DNA of 64,000 bases from Alkaliphilus metalliredigens QYMF (GTDB lineage Bacteria; Bacillota; Clostridia; Peptostreptococcales; Natronincolaceae): contig NC_009633.1 in the NCBI RefSeq assembly GCF_000016985.1, positions 4,321,539 through 4,385,538 of the forward strand. Reading direction: 5' to 3'. The number at the start of each line of letters is the position of its first letter. Position 1 is the first letter of the stretch. The translations under genes were made by a program, and so were the position numbers. The notes below the pieces were generated by a model. It saw only the letters and a list, made by a program, of their open reading frames with translations. It was not told where the DNA came from and made no database searches. Shown here one piece after another: positions 7,591 through 16,195 of this stretch.

Positions 7591-8812
7591 CCTTTTTTCC
7601 GTAATACACAAATTCATAAATTTTATTCCCATTGACAAAGGGTTCATACTTTTCCTCCGTATCAACAAAGCCTAGTTGTTTAGTCTCTAATTGCTTAAAA
7701 TCAGAGTTTTGCAGTAAATTTTGTATCGTTTCTTCTTTATAAAACTTTCTTGAAATCTCAGGTAGTTGGAGTAAAAATTTCTCATAAGGCTTTACATAAA
7801 CATAACATCCTACTAATTTACCCCCTATTTTAACTTTATGGCTAATCTCATCAATTAAAAAATCAGGGCTTGTAAAATGGTACACAGTGGACCCCCAATA
7901 ATCGACGACGATATCCACAACCCCCTCCTTCAATGGTAACCTTGCAAGGTCAGTACAAATAAACACGAAGTGAGTTGATAGGGATTCTGCTTCTAAATAT
8001 TCTTTAATCTTAGTCATTCTTTCTTGATCATGATCTGTGATAATATAATAATTACTCTCATCCATATGAGAAATAAACTGTTTTAGGAAAAAACCAGATC
8101 CCGTTCCTAGCTCTAGTATCACCTTATTTGTTAGGACCTCGCTGTTAATCATTTGGGTAGCTGTCTTTATGGCTTTATACATAAAGTTAATAAACCCTGG
8201 AGATGTTCCCTCTACATAGGATTCAATAGTTGGGGCACCCTTAATTTTGACTATCTTTTTTTTGTCTTCCTCATTCAGTTCTATATAAATACCCTTCTCT
8301 ACCCCAGCACAATATCCACAATGACATTGAAATTGTCCTTCCATTAACATGTTTTTTTCAATGATGCCATTGTTTAAATCCAATGAATTTTTGCAAAGTG
8401 GACAGCATAAATGTTGAATAAATAACAAAGGAAAACCTAACTGTTTTCTCTGTTGTAATGATACGATGTTAATCTCTTCAGCTCTCTGCTGTAAATACAT
8501 TACTGTTTTCGCTAAATGTTTCTGCTCAGCCACTAATTCTTCTGTCTTCTCCTCTAAAATCTTCTTATATCGTAATTGATCTTGTATTGTTCTCATACCG
8601 GTTATGCGTTTATAGGAAAATACTTTCTGAATTTCACCTAATGTAAATTTCAGCCCTTTGAGCTCTAATACCCCTTGTAGGTCATTGCTATCTTTACTGG
8701 TAAACTCATATTGACCCCCCTTTTTATGAGGTAATAACAGTCCTAGATCAATATAATGCCTGACCGTATCAATTGTAATATTGTGTTTCGCAGAAAACGC
8801 TCCAATTTTCAT
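7583..8812 (-). CDS. MerR-type DNA-binding domain fused to zinc ribbon and SAM methyltransferase
   Basis: Three-part protein of 409 residues. Residues 1-65 are a MerR winged helix (KIGAFSAKHNITIDTVRHYI, then GLLLP). Residues about 75-120 are a Glu/Lys/Gln-rich coiled coil, as in MerR dimers. A zinc ribbon follows with CCPLC (136-140) and CHCGYC (163-168). The C-terminal half is a class I methyltransferase with ELGTGSGFF (about 234-242) as the SAM-binding loop. The ribbon-plus-methyltransferase part recalls rRNA methyltransferases of the RlmA/TlrB type, but the target is unknown. An upstream GTG lies within the GTGGAG ribosome site, so the ATG at 8812 is chosen. It lies 25 bases after the helicase gene and upstream of an MFS exporter. 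Confidence 0.8.
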   Translation of the reverse strand: MKIGAFSAKHNITIDTVRHYIDLGLLLPHKKGGQYEFTSKDSNDLQGVLELKGLKFTLGEIQKVFSYKRITGMRTIQDQLRYKKILEEKTEELVAEQKHLAKTVMYLQQRAEEINIVSLQQRKQLGFPLLFIQHLCCPLCKNSLDLNNGIIEKNMLMEGQFQCHCGYCAGVEKGIYIELNEEDKKKIVKIKGAPTIESYVEGTSPGFINFMYKAIKTATQMINSEVLTNKVILELGTGSGFFLKQFISHMDESNYYIITDHDQERMTKIKEYLEAESLSTHFVFICTDLARLPLKEGVVDIVVDYWGSTVYHFTSPDFLIDEISHKVKIGGKLVGCYVYVKPYEKFLLQLPEISRKFYKEETIQNLLQNSDFKQLETKQLGFVDTEEKYEPFVNGNKIYEFVYYGKKDQ

Positions 8813-8837
8813 CTCTATCAGCTCCACTTGTGGTAAA

Positions 8838-11183
8838 TTATTCAGACCAAAATGCCTCTAGCAAAGTATCTATTGTACTTCTATTGGAAATTGTTAAATA
8901 GTGTTTCCACTCCTTAGGAAATAGACGTTGATATCTATAGGAAGTAAATCTTTCATCAATAAGAAAAACGACACCTCTATCCTTTTCCCTTCGAATCACT
9001 CTACCGGCGGCTTGAAGTACTTTGTTCATCCCTGGATACGTATAGGCATACTCATAACCCGGACGTTTTTTTTCTTGAAAGTAATTCATTACAATGTCCG
9101 TTTCCCTTGTTATTTGAGGCAGCCCCACACCAATAATGATTGTACCGATTAATCTGTTTCCTGTTAGGTCGATCCCTTCAGAAAAAATTCCCCCAAGAAC
9201 CACAAATCCAATTAATGTTTCACTGGGCTTGGATTTAAATTGACGTAAAAATCCCTCTCGCTCCGGCTCCGTCATGGTGGTTCCCTGCTCTAGTACTTTT
9301 ATATCGGGGCAGGCTTCTCTAAACAATTCAAGAACCCTCCTCAAATATTCATAGGAGGGAAAGAATACCAAGTAGTTTCCCTCCTTACCCCGAACCACTT
9401 CTTTAATATATTTTATAATTGGTTCATAGCTCTCCTGACGATCCTTGTATTTTGTTGAGATATCGTTGGCCACCATAAGTTTGAGGTTTTCTTTATCGAA
9501 GGGAGAGCTTAATTGTATTTGATAATCTTCTTCATGACCACCTAAAATGTCCCTAAAGTAGTTGAGTGGGGTCAGGGTAGCAGAAAAAAAGATGGCGGCT
9601 CCCCCTCTTCTAACAGCTTGTCCTAAAAGATAAGAAGGATCTAAACAAAACAGCTTTATCACCACATCCTTATCTCGTTTTTCTACATAAGTAGTATACC
9701 TATCATCATAAAACTCTAAAATCCTCAGGAAGGCAAATGCACTAAAGTATAACTCTAATAGCGCCTCATAACCCCCTTTTCCCCGTCCTTCTTTTAACCA
9801 AATCGCTGCCTCTGATATGAAATGTCTAAGGAGCTGATCCATCTCTAAAGGAGCTTCTTTTTGAATATAAAATTCATTTTCTCCACAGTTCTTCTTTGCT
9901 TTAATCATAAAAGAATTTAATTTGTTTAGGGTCTTTGCTACCTTTGGGCTCTTGTCTTTCATCACCCGCTTTAATTCCAAAAATGTCCCTTTATTTAGTT
10001 CCGCTGAAAACATAGTTCTAGAGCGATCCACTAGATTATGGGCTTCATCAATTAAAAATGTATAGTTTTTTCCTTCCTCTTGAAAAAACCGCTTTAAGTA
10101 GACACGAGGATCAAAGACATAATTATAGTCGCATATAATACAGTCACTCCACAAAGCCAATTCTAATGAAAACTCAAAGGGACATATGTGATGTTTACGA
10201 GCATATGTCTCCATCACATCCCTTGTAAAGGCATCTTCATGGTCAAATACATCTGATAAGGCCTCATTGAGCCGGTCAAAGTGCCCCTTGGCAAAGCGAC
10301 ACTCATCTGTATTGCAGCTACCTACCTTTTCAAAACAGATCTTATCCTTTGCGGTTAAGGTGATGGTCTTATATGCTAGTCCCTTTTCTCTGATTTTCAC
10401 AATGGCCTCCTCCGCCACCTGTCTGGTAATGGTCTTGGCTGTTAGATAAAATATTTTAGATGTCATTCCCTCTCCCATCGCCTTCACCCCAGGAAAGAGG
10501 GTTGATATTGTTTTACCAGTACCCGTTGGGGCTTGGGCAAAAAGCTTCTTTTTTCCTCTGATGGTTTTATACGTCGCAACAGCCAGCTCTCTTTGTCCTT
10601 TACGGTAGGCTTCAAATGGAAATTTCATGTCCTTAATACTTAAATCCCTTTTCATCTCCCATTTCTCAATCCGATGAGCCCATTGAAAATATTGTTTAAT
10701 TAAATCATAAAAAAATGCCTCTAATTCACAGATGGTTATTGTCCTTCTAAATCTTTTTATTTCCTGTGTCTCCAATTGATAGTACGTTAATTGAACCCCT
10801 ATGGCTTCTAAATTGTTCTCCTTGGCATAAATATATGCATAGCATTGGGCTTGTCCCCAGTGAATGGGGTAATCATTTTCTTCTATTTCATCAAGGGATT
10901 TTGTCACTGTTTTGATTTCGTCGATAATGACTTTTTCATCCTCTAGGATTATGCCGTCAGCTCGGCCTTTTACAGTCATTTTATGCTCTTGATAATCAAA
11001 ACTGTACTTTAGGGTAATCTCTGAAGTATCATTTTCCCCATAATTCTTCTGTATTTTTTGATGGGCTCTGGTGCCTTCTATGGCACTACTCCCTCCAGAA
11101 AAACCACTGTCTAGATTACCACTACGCAGTACAAATTCCACTAGATTCCCTACAGAAACCTTTATCTCCCGCTGTTCTTCCAC
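8838..11183 (-). CDS. XPD/DinG-family helicase with N-terminal Cas4/RecB-like nuclease domain
   Basis: Superfamily 2 DNA helicase of 781 residues. The N-terminal ~170 residues carry a PD-(D/E)XK pattern: D76 in GRADG, E89 and K91 in IDEIKT, and the QxxxY helix GQAQCYAY, as in Cas4 and RecB nucleases. The helicase core starts with Walker A APTGTGKT (218-225). An iron-sulphur region follows, with candidate cysteines 283, 290, 295 and 334, then the DEAH box LIDEAHNL. Motif V is GGIFSEGIDL and motif VI is QAAGRVIRREKD. XPD-type enzymes unwind 5'-3' in repair. GTG start with AAGGAT about nine bases upstream. Related nuclease-helicase proteins occur in other Firmicutes; the role here is probably DNA repair. 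Confidence 0.88.
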   Translation of the reverse strand: MEEQREIKVSVGNLVEFVLRSGNLDSGFSGGSSAIEGTRAHQKIQKNYGENDTSEITLKYSFDYQEHKMTVKGRADGIILEDEKVIIDEIKTVTKSLDEIEENDYPIHWGQAQCYAYIYAKENNLEAIGVQLTYYQLETQEIKRFRRTITICELEAFFYDLIKQYFQWAHRIEKWEMKRDLSIKDMKFPFEAYRKGQRELAVATYKTIRGKKKLFAQAPTGTGKTISTLFPGVKAMGEGMTSKIFYLTAKTITRQVAEEAIVKIREKGLAYKTITLTAKDKICFEKVGSCNTDECRFAKGHFDRLNEALSDVFDHEDAFTRDVMETYARKHHICPFEFSLELALWSDCIICDYNYVFDPRVYLKRFFQEEGKNYTFLIDEAHNLVDRSRTMFSAELNKGTFLELKRVMKDKSPKVAKTLNKLNSFMIKAKKNCGENEFYIQKEAPLEMDQLLRHFISEAAIWLKEGRGKGGYEALLELYFSAFAFLRILEFYDDRYTTYVEKRDKDVVIKLFCLDPSYLLGQAVRRGGAAIFFSATLTPLNYFRDILGGHEEDYQIQLSSPFDKENLKLMVANDISTKYKDRQESYEPIIKYIKEVVRGKEGNYLVFFPSYEYLRRVLELFREACPDIKVLEQGTTMTEPEREGFLRQFKSKPSETLIGFVVLGGIFSEGIDLTGNRLIGTIIIGVGLPQITRETDIVMNYFQEKKRPGYEYAYTYPGMNKVLQAAGRVIRREKDRGVVFLIDERFTSYRYQRLFPKEWKHYLTISNRSTIDTLLEAFWSE

Positions 11184-11319
11184 CTTAATCCATCCTTTTT
11201 ACTCCGATTAACTACATTTCTATATTTGAGGAAACTGCATCATTATCTTTAAAGAATAACAGTGTAAGAAGATGTAAAATGTAACCTAAAAATCGTAGAT
11301 TGGGAGCCATTTACATGAG

Positions 11320-11904
11320 CTATTCCAATTCTGTGAAATCTTCATGAAATTCTTCAGAACCAGTCCTGATCAAAGCAATAAATAAAATTTGAATAATAAA
11401 TCCACCTATACCCAAAAGAATCCAACCTCCTAATATGATACCCTGAGGTACATTCCATATAAATGGTTGCCCTAGGAGCAGCAAAAATCTAATGATTAAA
11501 TACGCCTTCCACCTGGAATGACATTGCTGTGCTAGCTCCTTCAACTCTCTCTCTACAGCTAAAATTCTTGTTCCTTCAAAAATATAATAAGCCAATAACA
11601 ACTCGATAATACCCGATATCATATTGACTCCCATTTCAAGCATGGAGTAGGAAAGAAGACCTTCAGCCCCCGCTAAAAGATTAGGATCCCCCCTATATAA
11701 ATCCGGTATAGTCAAAAATATTAAAACAAAGGCCAAGGGTCTTGCTTTTTTGAATATATCATGATAGTTCGTTAATCCTCCTAAGGCTGAGAAAATGATG
11801 ATATACCCCACAAAGTCAGGAAGTAGATTAAATTCATTAAATCTGATATCAAAAAATGTGATTAATAGACCCCAAAAAAGCCTGCTATAATATTCTTTAA
11901 TCAT
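11320..11904 (-). CDS. Multi-pass membrane protein of unknown function
   Basis: 194 residues with about five hydrophobic segments. The N-terminal pattern FNEFNLLPDFVGYIIIFSALGG (shown in part: NLLPDFVGYIIIF) recurs, from memory, in uncharacterised clostridial membrane proteins. The C-terminus is acidic (EEFHEDFTELE). The start follows GGAGG at good spacing and lies four bases after the stop of the upstream anchored protein, so the pair is translationally coupled and probably works together. No catalytic motif is visible. Confidence 0.7.
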   Translation of the reverse strand: MIKEYYSRLFWGLLITFFDIRFNEFNLLPDFVGYIIIFSALGGLTNYHDIFKKARPLAFVLIFLTIPDLYRGDPNLLAGAEGLLSYSMLEMGVNMISGIIELLLAYYIFEGTRILAVERELKELAQQCHSRWKAYLIIRFLLLLGQPFIWNVPQGIILGGWILLGIGGFIIQILFIALIRTGSEEFHEDFTELE

Positions 11905-11908
11905 TGCT

Positions 11909-12880
11909 TTACCTCCGCTCTTTTATGATTTGTCTAATCTGTCTTGAACTAAATTGTGGTCTATTTTGAATATAAAGAGATTGAATCCTTCTTACTCCTT
12001 CCACTGTTTCAATTAACAGCATTGCCTCTATATCAATAAATAAATGATATCGTTGATCATGTTCTTCTGTGGAATCAAAGTAATAACTGATTTTGATTTG
12101 TTCTCCTGAATTAAATTCCATTGGAAAATGAATATCCTTAATAGTGAGTCCATCTATCTGAAATAAACTTCCTTGAACGTCTCTCATCCTTTCATATGTC
12201 CTCCGAAGCTCTTCCTGGCTCTTTAGATCTTCTTCATTTATGGACTCCATAAATGCACTTTCCGATTCCATTATTTCCTCTAAACGGATCTTAGATGGAT
12301 TCATATAAAGATGCAAAAATCCTTCCAATTTTCTCTTGTTGTCATATTCAAAGCTTAATACCTTCAAGGATTCTTCTACCTTATGAAGACTATAACTATT
12401 CCCATTGCTAGAGCCACCTCCACTAACCTGAGAAAGCGCTCTTTCCTCCCAATCGATAGCTTCTCTTTTTTGTATTTTAATTTCACCTATATCCACCTGC
12501 TGAGAGGTCCCATTGTTAAAATACACAGTCATTTCATTAAATACAATGCCATCCTCATTTAACCATGAATGCATCTCTTCATCAGTGATTTCTACCACCA
12601 TGACCCCTAAGTTATGCTGAACATAATCTATACTATATTGTTCTGAAACTCTAATACGTTCAGAGGGTATACCAGGAATATCTATTCTATAAATATTGAC
12701 ATTGTCGTTTTTATTAATTAAATAACGAATTTCAAAGGATACCAATTCCCTTAGTCCTCGATCATAATAGTGTTCCATAAATAACGGTTCCTCCAATTGA
12801 TAGCTTTGAAAATACATAAAATTTCCTATCCACGAAAAAACAATCAATAAAATCCCTGTCACAGCTATTTTTTTATTCAC
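11909..12880 (-). CDS. Membrane-anchored extracytoplasmic protein of unknown function
   Basis: 323 residues. One hydrophobic segment near the N-terminus (IAVTGILLIVFSWIGNFMYF) acts as a signal anchor, with Lys residues before it. The rest is soluble, mixed alpha/beta and rich in Glu/Asp, and has a Ser/Gly/Asn-rich linker (GGGSSNGNS). No enzyme motif is recognised. A GTG start six bases after GGGGGGC is chosen over an ATG that overlaps that site. It forms a coupled pair with the next, multi-pass protein; a sensor or complex on the outer face of the membrane is possible but unproven. Confidence 0.65.
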   Translation of the reverse strand: MNKKIAVTGILLIVFSWIGNFMYFQSYQLEEPLFMEHYYDRGLRELVSFEIRYLINKNDNVNIYRIDIPGIPSERIRVSEQYSIDYVQHNLGVMVVEITDEEMHSWLNEDGIVFNEMTVYFNNGTSQQVDIGEIKIQKREAIDWEERALSQVSGGGSSNGNSYSLHKVEESLKVLSFEYDNKRKLEGFLHLYMNPSKIRLEEIMESESAFMESINEEDLKSQEELRRTYERMRDVQGSLFQIDGLTIKDIHFPMEFNSGEQIKISYYFDSTEEHDQRYHLFIDIEAMLLIETVEGVRRIQSLYIQNRPQFSSRQIRQIIKERR

Positions 12881-12978
12881 CGTAATGCCCCCCATTTATC
12901 ATTGGTCACCCTCATATTTTACAGCTACTCTTTCCACCAGTCAAAGTGTTATTTTTTTGTTTTATAACAATAATAAAA

Positions 12979-13024
12979 GTGTAGCCTTCGAACCCTTATC
13001 AAATCACAGTTCCGATCGCTACAC
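12979..13024 (-). terminator. Terminator of the spoVA operon
   Basis: GTGTAGC (12979-12985) pairs with GCTACAC (13018-13024), with GTTCGAA/GTTCC pairing inside, then TTTTATTATT on the minus strand. Confidence 0.7.
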
Positions 13025-13063
13025 CTATTTTAATTCTATTTAATTACAAGTAAATCCTCTTTT

Positions 13064-13417
13064 CTATCCCTTAGGTTTAAAAAAGATTGCCGCCATAAAC
13101 CCAAAAATAATGGCTGCAGAAACCCCGGAGCTGGTCACTTCGAATATGCCAGTTAGTACACCAATGATCCCACTGCGTTCAGCTTCCATCAAGGCACCCT
13201 TAACCAGTGAATTTCCAAAGCTACTGATGGGCACAGTGGCTCCTGCTCCTGCAAATTCTACCAATGGATCATAAAGTCCCAACCCACCTAATACAGCACC
13301 ACTGACAACCAATGTAGTCATTGTATGAGCAGGTGTCAATTTAAACACATCCATCATAATCTGACCGATGACACAAATGCCACCCCCAACAATAAAAGCC
13401 CAAATAAACTTTTCCAT
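13064..13417 (-). CDS. spoVAE: Stage V sporulation protein AE
   Basis: Small hydrophobic protein of 117 residues, of the SpoVAE (AEb) type, part of the inner spore-membrane channel that moves Ca-dipicolinic acid into the forespore and releases it on germination. It shows the family motifs YDPLVEFAGAGATVPISSFG and a C-terminal helix ending FFKPKG, with three to four membrane segments. A GTG three codons earlier overlaps the AAGGAG site, so the ATG is used. Last gene of the operon, 12 bases after spoVAD. It is clearly related to the SpoVAC two genes upstream (shared GAGA..P motif). Confidence 0.93.
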   Translation of the reverse strand: MEKFIWAFIVGGGICVIGQIMMDVFKLTPAHTMTTLVVSGAVLGGLGLYDPLVEFAGAGATVPISSFGNSLVKGALMEAERSGIIGVLTGIFEVTSSGVSAAIIFGFMAAIFFKPKG

Positions 13418-13429
13418 AAGTTTCACTCC

Positions 13430-14434
13430 TTACATTTCGATTGCTACAGCATGGGCGATACAGGGTATACTTTCTTTCTGTTGGTAGGACATAGGAGATA
13501 ATAAAGCCCCTGTAGCTACCACTAGGATTCGTTTCAATTCCCCTTTACCCATTCTTTTCATCAAATGTCCATAGGTCACAGTGGCTGAGGAAGCACATCC
13601 ACTTCCCCCTGCAATCACCGGCTGCTTTTCACGGTCATAAATTAAAAGTCCACAGTCTGAAAAACGTTCCTTAGATATATTTAGACCATGTTCTTGTAAT
13701 AAATCTCCGGCGATATGATGTCCCACAGTTCCCAAATCTCCTGTAATAATCAGGTCGTAATAGGATGGGTCAAGTTTTGTATCTCGAAAATGTGCTTCTA
13801 TGGTATCTACGGCTGCTGGTGCCATGGCCGCCCCCATATTAAAGGGGTCAGATATTCCCATATCAACGACTCTCCCAATAGTTGCCCAAAGAATTTCAGG
13901 TCCGTCTCCATCACGTGCCACCACTGCAGCTCCAGCCCCTGTCACAGTCCATTGGGCAGTTGGTGGCTTCTGGGCTCCATATTCTGTAGGATAACGGAAT
14001 TGCTTTTCCACTGCTGCATTATGGCTCGAGGCGGCAGCTAAGGCATTTTTACCTGCTCCACTATCTACAATCAAAGCCGCTAAGGCTAAACTCTCCATGG
14101 AACTAGAGCAGGCTCCAAAAACCCCTAGATAGGGCATACCCAAGGTTCTTGCTGCAAAGCTACTGGATGTAATCTGATTCATTAGATCGCCACTTAAGAA
14201 AAAGTGTATATCTTCTTTTTTCATTCCAGCTTTATCTATGGCAATTTCACAGGCTTGTTCCAACAGCTTTCTTTCTGCCTTTTCAAAGCTGTCCTGCCCC
14301 AGCCATATGTCTTCATGTAAAATATCAAAATCTTCCCTTAGGGGCCCTTGGGCTTCAAATGGCCCTCCCACTGCTGCAGATGCCACTATCGTGGGCTTAG
14401 AATCAAAAATCCATGTTTGCCGTCCTTGGAGCAT
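13430..14434 (-). CDS. spoVAD: Stage V sporulation protein AD
   Basis: Thiolase-fold, soluble DPA-binding component of the SpoVA channel (334 residues, normal length). GVFGACSSSMES matches the nucleophile-elbow region of ketoacyl synthases, and IIAGGSGCASSATVTYGHLM-like glycine-rich sequence lies near the C-terminus. It acts on the outer side of the inner spore membrane and binds dipicolinic acid. AGGAGG lies seven bases before ATG, and the start codon directly follows the spoVAC stop, indicating translational coupling. Confidence 0.96.
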   Translation of the reverse strand: MLQGRQTWIFDSKPTIVASAAVGGPFEAQGPLREDFDILHEDIWLGQDSFEKAERKLLEQACEIAIDKAGMKKEDIHFFLSGDLMNQITSSSFAARTLGMPYLGVFGACSSSMESLALAALIVDSGAGKNALAAASSHNAAVEKQFRYPTEYGAQKPPTAQWTVTGAGAAVVARDGDGPEILWATIGRVVDMGISDPFNMGAAMAPAAVDTIEAHFRDTKLDPSYYDLIITGDLGTVGHHIAGDLLQEHGLNISKERFSDCGLLIYDREKQPVIAGGSGCASSATVTYGHLMKRMGKGELKRILVVATGALLSPMSYQQKESIPCIAHAVAIEM

Positions 14435-14914
14435 CTACATTCCTCCTAGCTCTTGAAATATAATTTTGATTAATGCAACTAGAAAGGCAGAAAATACCCC
14501 GTAGGCTAAAACCGGCCCTGCAATCTTAAACATATTGCCTCCCACACCTAATACAAATCCTTCACTACGATGTTCTATAGACGCTGAAGCAACGGTATTA
14601 GCAAATCCAGTTACCGGGACAGCCGTTCCTGCTCCAGCCCACTGGGCAATGTGATCATATACACCTAATCCTGTTAGTAAGGCCGAAATCATAATCAAAA
14701 CCGCCACCGTTGGATTACCTGCTGTTACCTTATCAAATTCAAAATACGTCATGAAAATCCATTGTAGCCCTTGTCCTATTGTGCAAATGATTCCACCTAC
14801 AAAAAATGCCTTGAAACAGTTTTTTACAACCGATCTCTGGGGTTCCCTTTCCTTTGCAAATTGCTGATACTTTTGTTGTGTTGGTGTTAATTTTTTATTC
14901 TTTTTACTAGACAT
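14435..14914 (-). CDS. spoVAC: Stage V sporulation protein AC
   Basis: Integral membrane protein of 159 residues. In Bacillus, SpoVAC behaves as a mechanosensitive channel for Ca-DPA. A Lys-rich N-terminus (SSKKNKKLTPTQQKYQ) is followed by four hydrophobic segments and the family motif YDHIAQWAGAGTAVPVTGFA. It lies between the DUF421 gene and spoVAD in a tight operon. Expression in the forespore under sigma-G is expected from the family, but I could not pick a clear sigma-G promoter upstream of the operon. Confidence 0.95.
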   Translation of the reverse strand: MSSKKNKKLTPTQQKYQQFAKEREPQRSVVKNCFKAFFVGGIICTIGQGLQWIFMTYFEFDKVTAGNPTVAVLIMISALLTGLGVYDHIAQWAGAGTAVPVTGFANTVASASIEHRSEGFVLGVGGNMFKIAGPVLAYGVFSAFLVALIKIIFQELGGM

Positions 14915-14927
14915 TTTTCACCACCCT

Positions 14928-15788
14928 CTATCTCAACAAATATGGTCTGATTTTTTTCATCATCTCTTCTAGATCAGTTGCATTTTTTTGATAGACTCTC
15001 TTTGCTTCTTCTTCTTTTGTATCCAGGGAGAATTTACTTAAATCTGCCTGGGATTTTTCAAGTCCTGCATAAAGCATTTGTTTCACTTGAGGGGGTTTCA
15101 TTTGGATAGAATCATCGAATAAATCCATATAGAGCTCTCCAGATCCATTAACTTGACCCACAAAAATATTATCAACTGAGATGCCATCTTTTTCTAGCTG
15201 CTCCATTAGCCACCCCCGGTTTAAACCTAAGTTACTTAGTGGTTCATCTAATATATTGCCATCTAATATCACCGTTTGAGGTGGCTTTTGAGGTGCAACC
15301 TGCTGCTCTAGATGAAAAGGTGTAATGGGTACCTTATCAGATTTCAGTATCATATTCACTTCTCCAGAGGACTCCATCACTGCAAATTCTACATCTGCCA
15401 CATTAAATGCATCTTTACTCCTAAGAGAGCTTAACAGTTCCTCACCAGTTACCCGCAATTGCTTTAAATTCTCTTCCATTATCTTTCCATTTTTAATGAG
15501 CACTGTTTCCTTCCCATAGACCCAGTGATGTAGCGATTTACTCTTTAGAGACACATATTCTATAGCAATAATCAATCCACCCCATATAATCATGGCAACA
15601 ATTCCCATGACGATATTTGGAATGACTTTCGTCGAAGCCAAGGCTGCTACAATCATAATGACTCCATATCCAATAAAATGAAATGGTGTCATTCTAACAA
15701 TCTGCCTTTTTCCCATTAGGCGAATTAATACAAATGTAAAAAGAAAAAGACCTACTGATCTTAATACAATTTCAATCCATTCTTCCAT
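14928..15788 (-). CDS. DUF421 (YetF-type) membrane protein of the spoVA operon
   Basis: 286 residues. Three N-terminal membrane helices (about 8-75) include LIRLMGKRQIVRMTPFHFIG, the DUF421 signature. Two soluble alpha/beta units follow (about 90-160 and 170-225), with VLIKNGKIMEENLKQLR and TVILDGNILDEPLSNLG as repeated cores, and then a charged C-terminal tail. In Bacilli a DUF421 gene together with DUF1657 accompanies extra, mobile spoVA operons linked to heat-resistant spores. Its biochemical role is not settled. It is the second gene of the operon, 13 bases before spoVAC. Confidence 0.88.
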   Translation of the reverse strand: MEEWIEIVLRSVGLFLFTFVLIRLMGKRQIVRMTPFHFIGYGVIMIVAALASTKVIPNIVMGIVAMIIWGGLIIAIEYVSLKSKSLHHWVYGKETVLIKNGKIMEENLKQLRVTGEELLSSLRSKDAFNVADVEFAVMESSGEVNMILKSDKVPITPFHLEQQVAPQKPPQTVILDGNILDEPLSNLGLNRGWLMEQLEKDGISVDNIFVGQVNGSGELYMDLFDDSIQMKPPQVKQMLYAGLEKSQADLSKFSLDTKEEEAKRVYQKNATDLEEMMKKIRPYLLR

Positions 15789-15801
15789 GTGGTCAATTCA
15801 C

Positions 15802-16008
15802 CTAATTTCCTTTGTATTGTGGTTCTTCTAATTCAATTTTTTTAATCCTATTTTCCAAATCTTTGATGATACCTTGAGTTACCTGTATTGCTTCTTCATA
15901 GGCCTGTTTTGACTCCTCATCATGAGTCTGCATTGCATATAGCTTTAGTGTGCCTTCACTTCCCTTAAGTGTTGCTAAGGTCTGCTTGACCTGCGCCCCA
16001 ATTGTCAT
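15802..16008 (-). CDS. DUF1657 small protein, first gene of the spoVA operon
   Basis: 68-residue, highly charged, helical protein (MTIGAQVKQTLATLKGSEG, then ESKQAYEEA). This is the DUF1657 pattern, a small soluble protein found almost only beside spoVA and DUF421 genes in spore formers. GGGAGGG lies a few bases before the start. No membrane segment or signal. It may bind or regulate the channel; function unproven. Confidence 0.88.
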   Translation of the reverse strand: MTIGAQVKQTLATLKGSEGTLKLYAMQTHDEESKQAYEEAIQVTQGIIKDLENRIKKIELEEPQYKGN

Positions 16009-16145
16009 TTATTACCCTCCCTTTTTCATGATACTTTTATGTATTTCATATTTTTTACTTCAATAAAATCATACCGCCATTAATCACGTACTTTTATGTC
16101 AACAATACTAAATATAGTGTTTCCAGTCCAATAATTTATATGCAA

Positions 16146-16177
16146 AAGCACCTGAGTCCATAAGGACTCAGGTGCTT
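16146..16177 (-). terminator. Terminator after deoD
   Basis: Perfect 14-bp stem (16146-16159 with 16164-16177) and a 4-base loop, then TTTT on the minus strand. It is nearly symmetric and also stops plus-strand transcription. Confidence 0.9.
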
Positions 16178-16195
16178 ACCTTTTTTCTTTTTAAT

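Noticed and set aside
16021-16100. Possible sigma-G promoter before the spoVA operon
   Set aside because: GTATG and CATAAAA are present but their spacing does not fit the forespore consensus, so no promoter is called.
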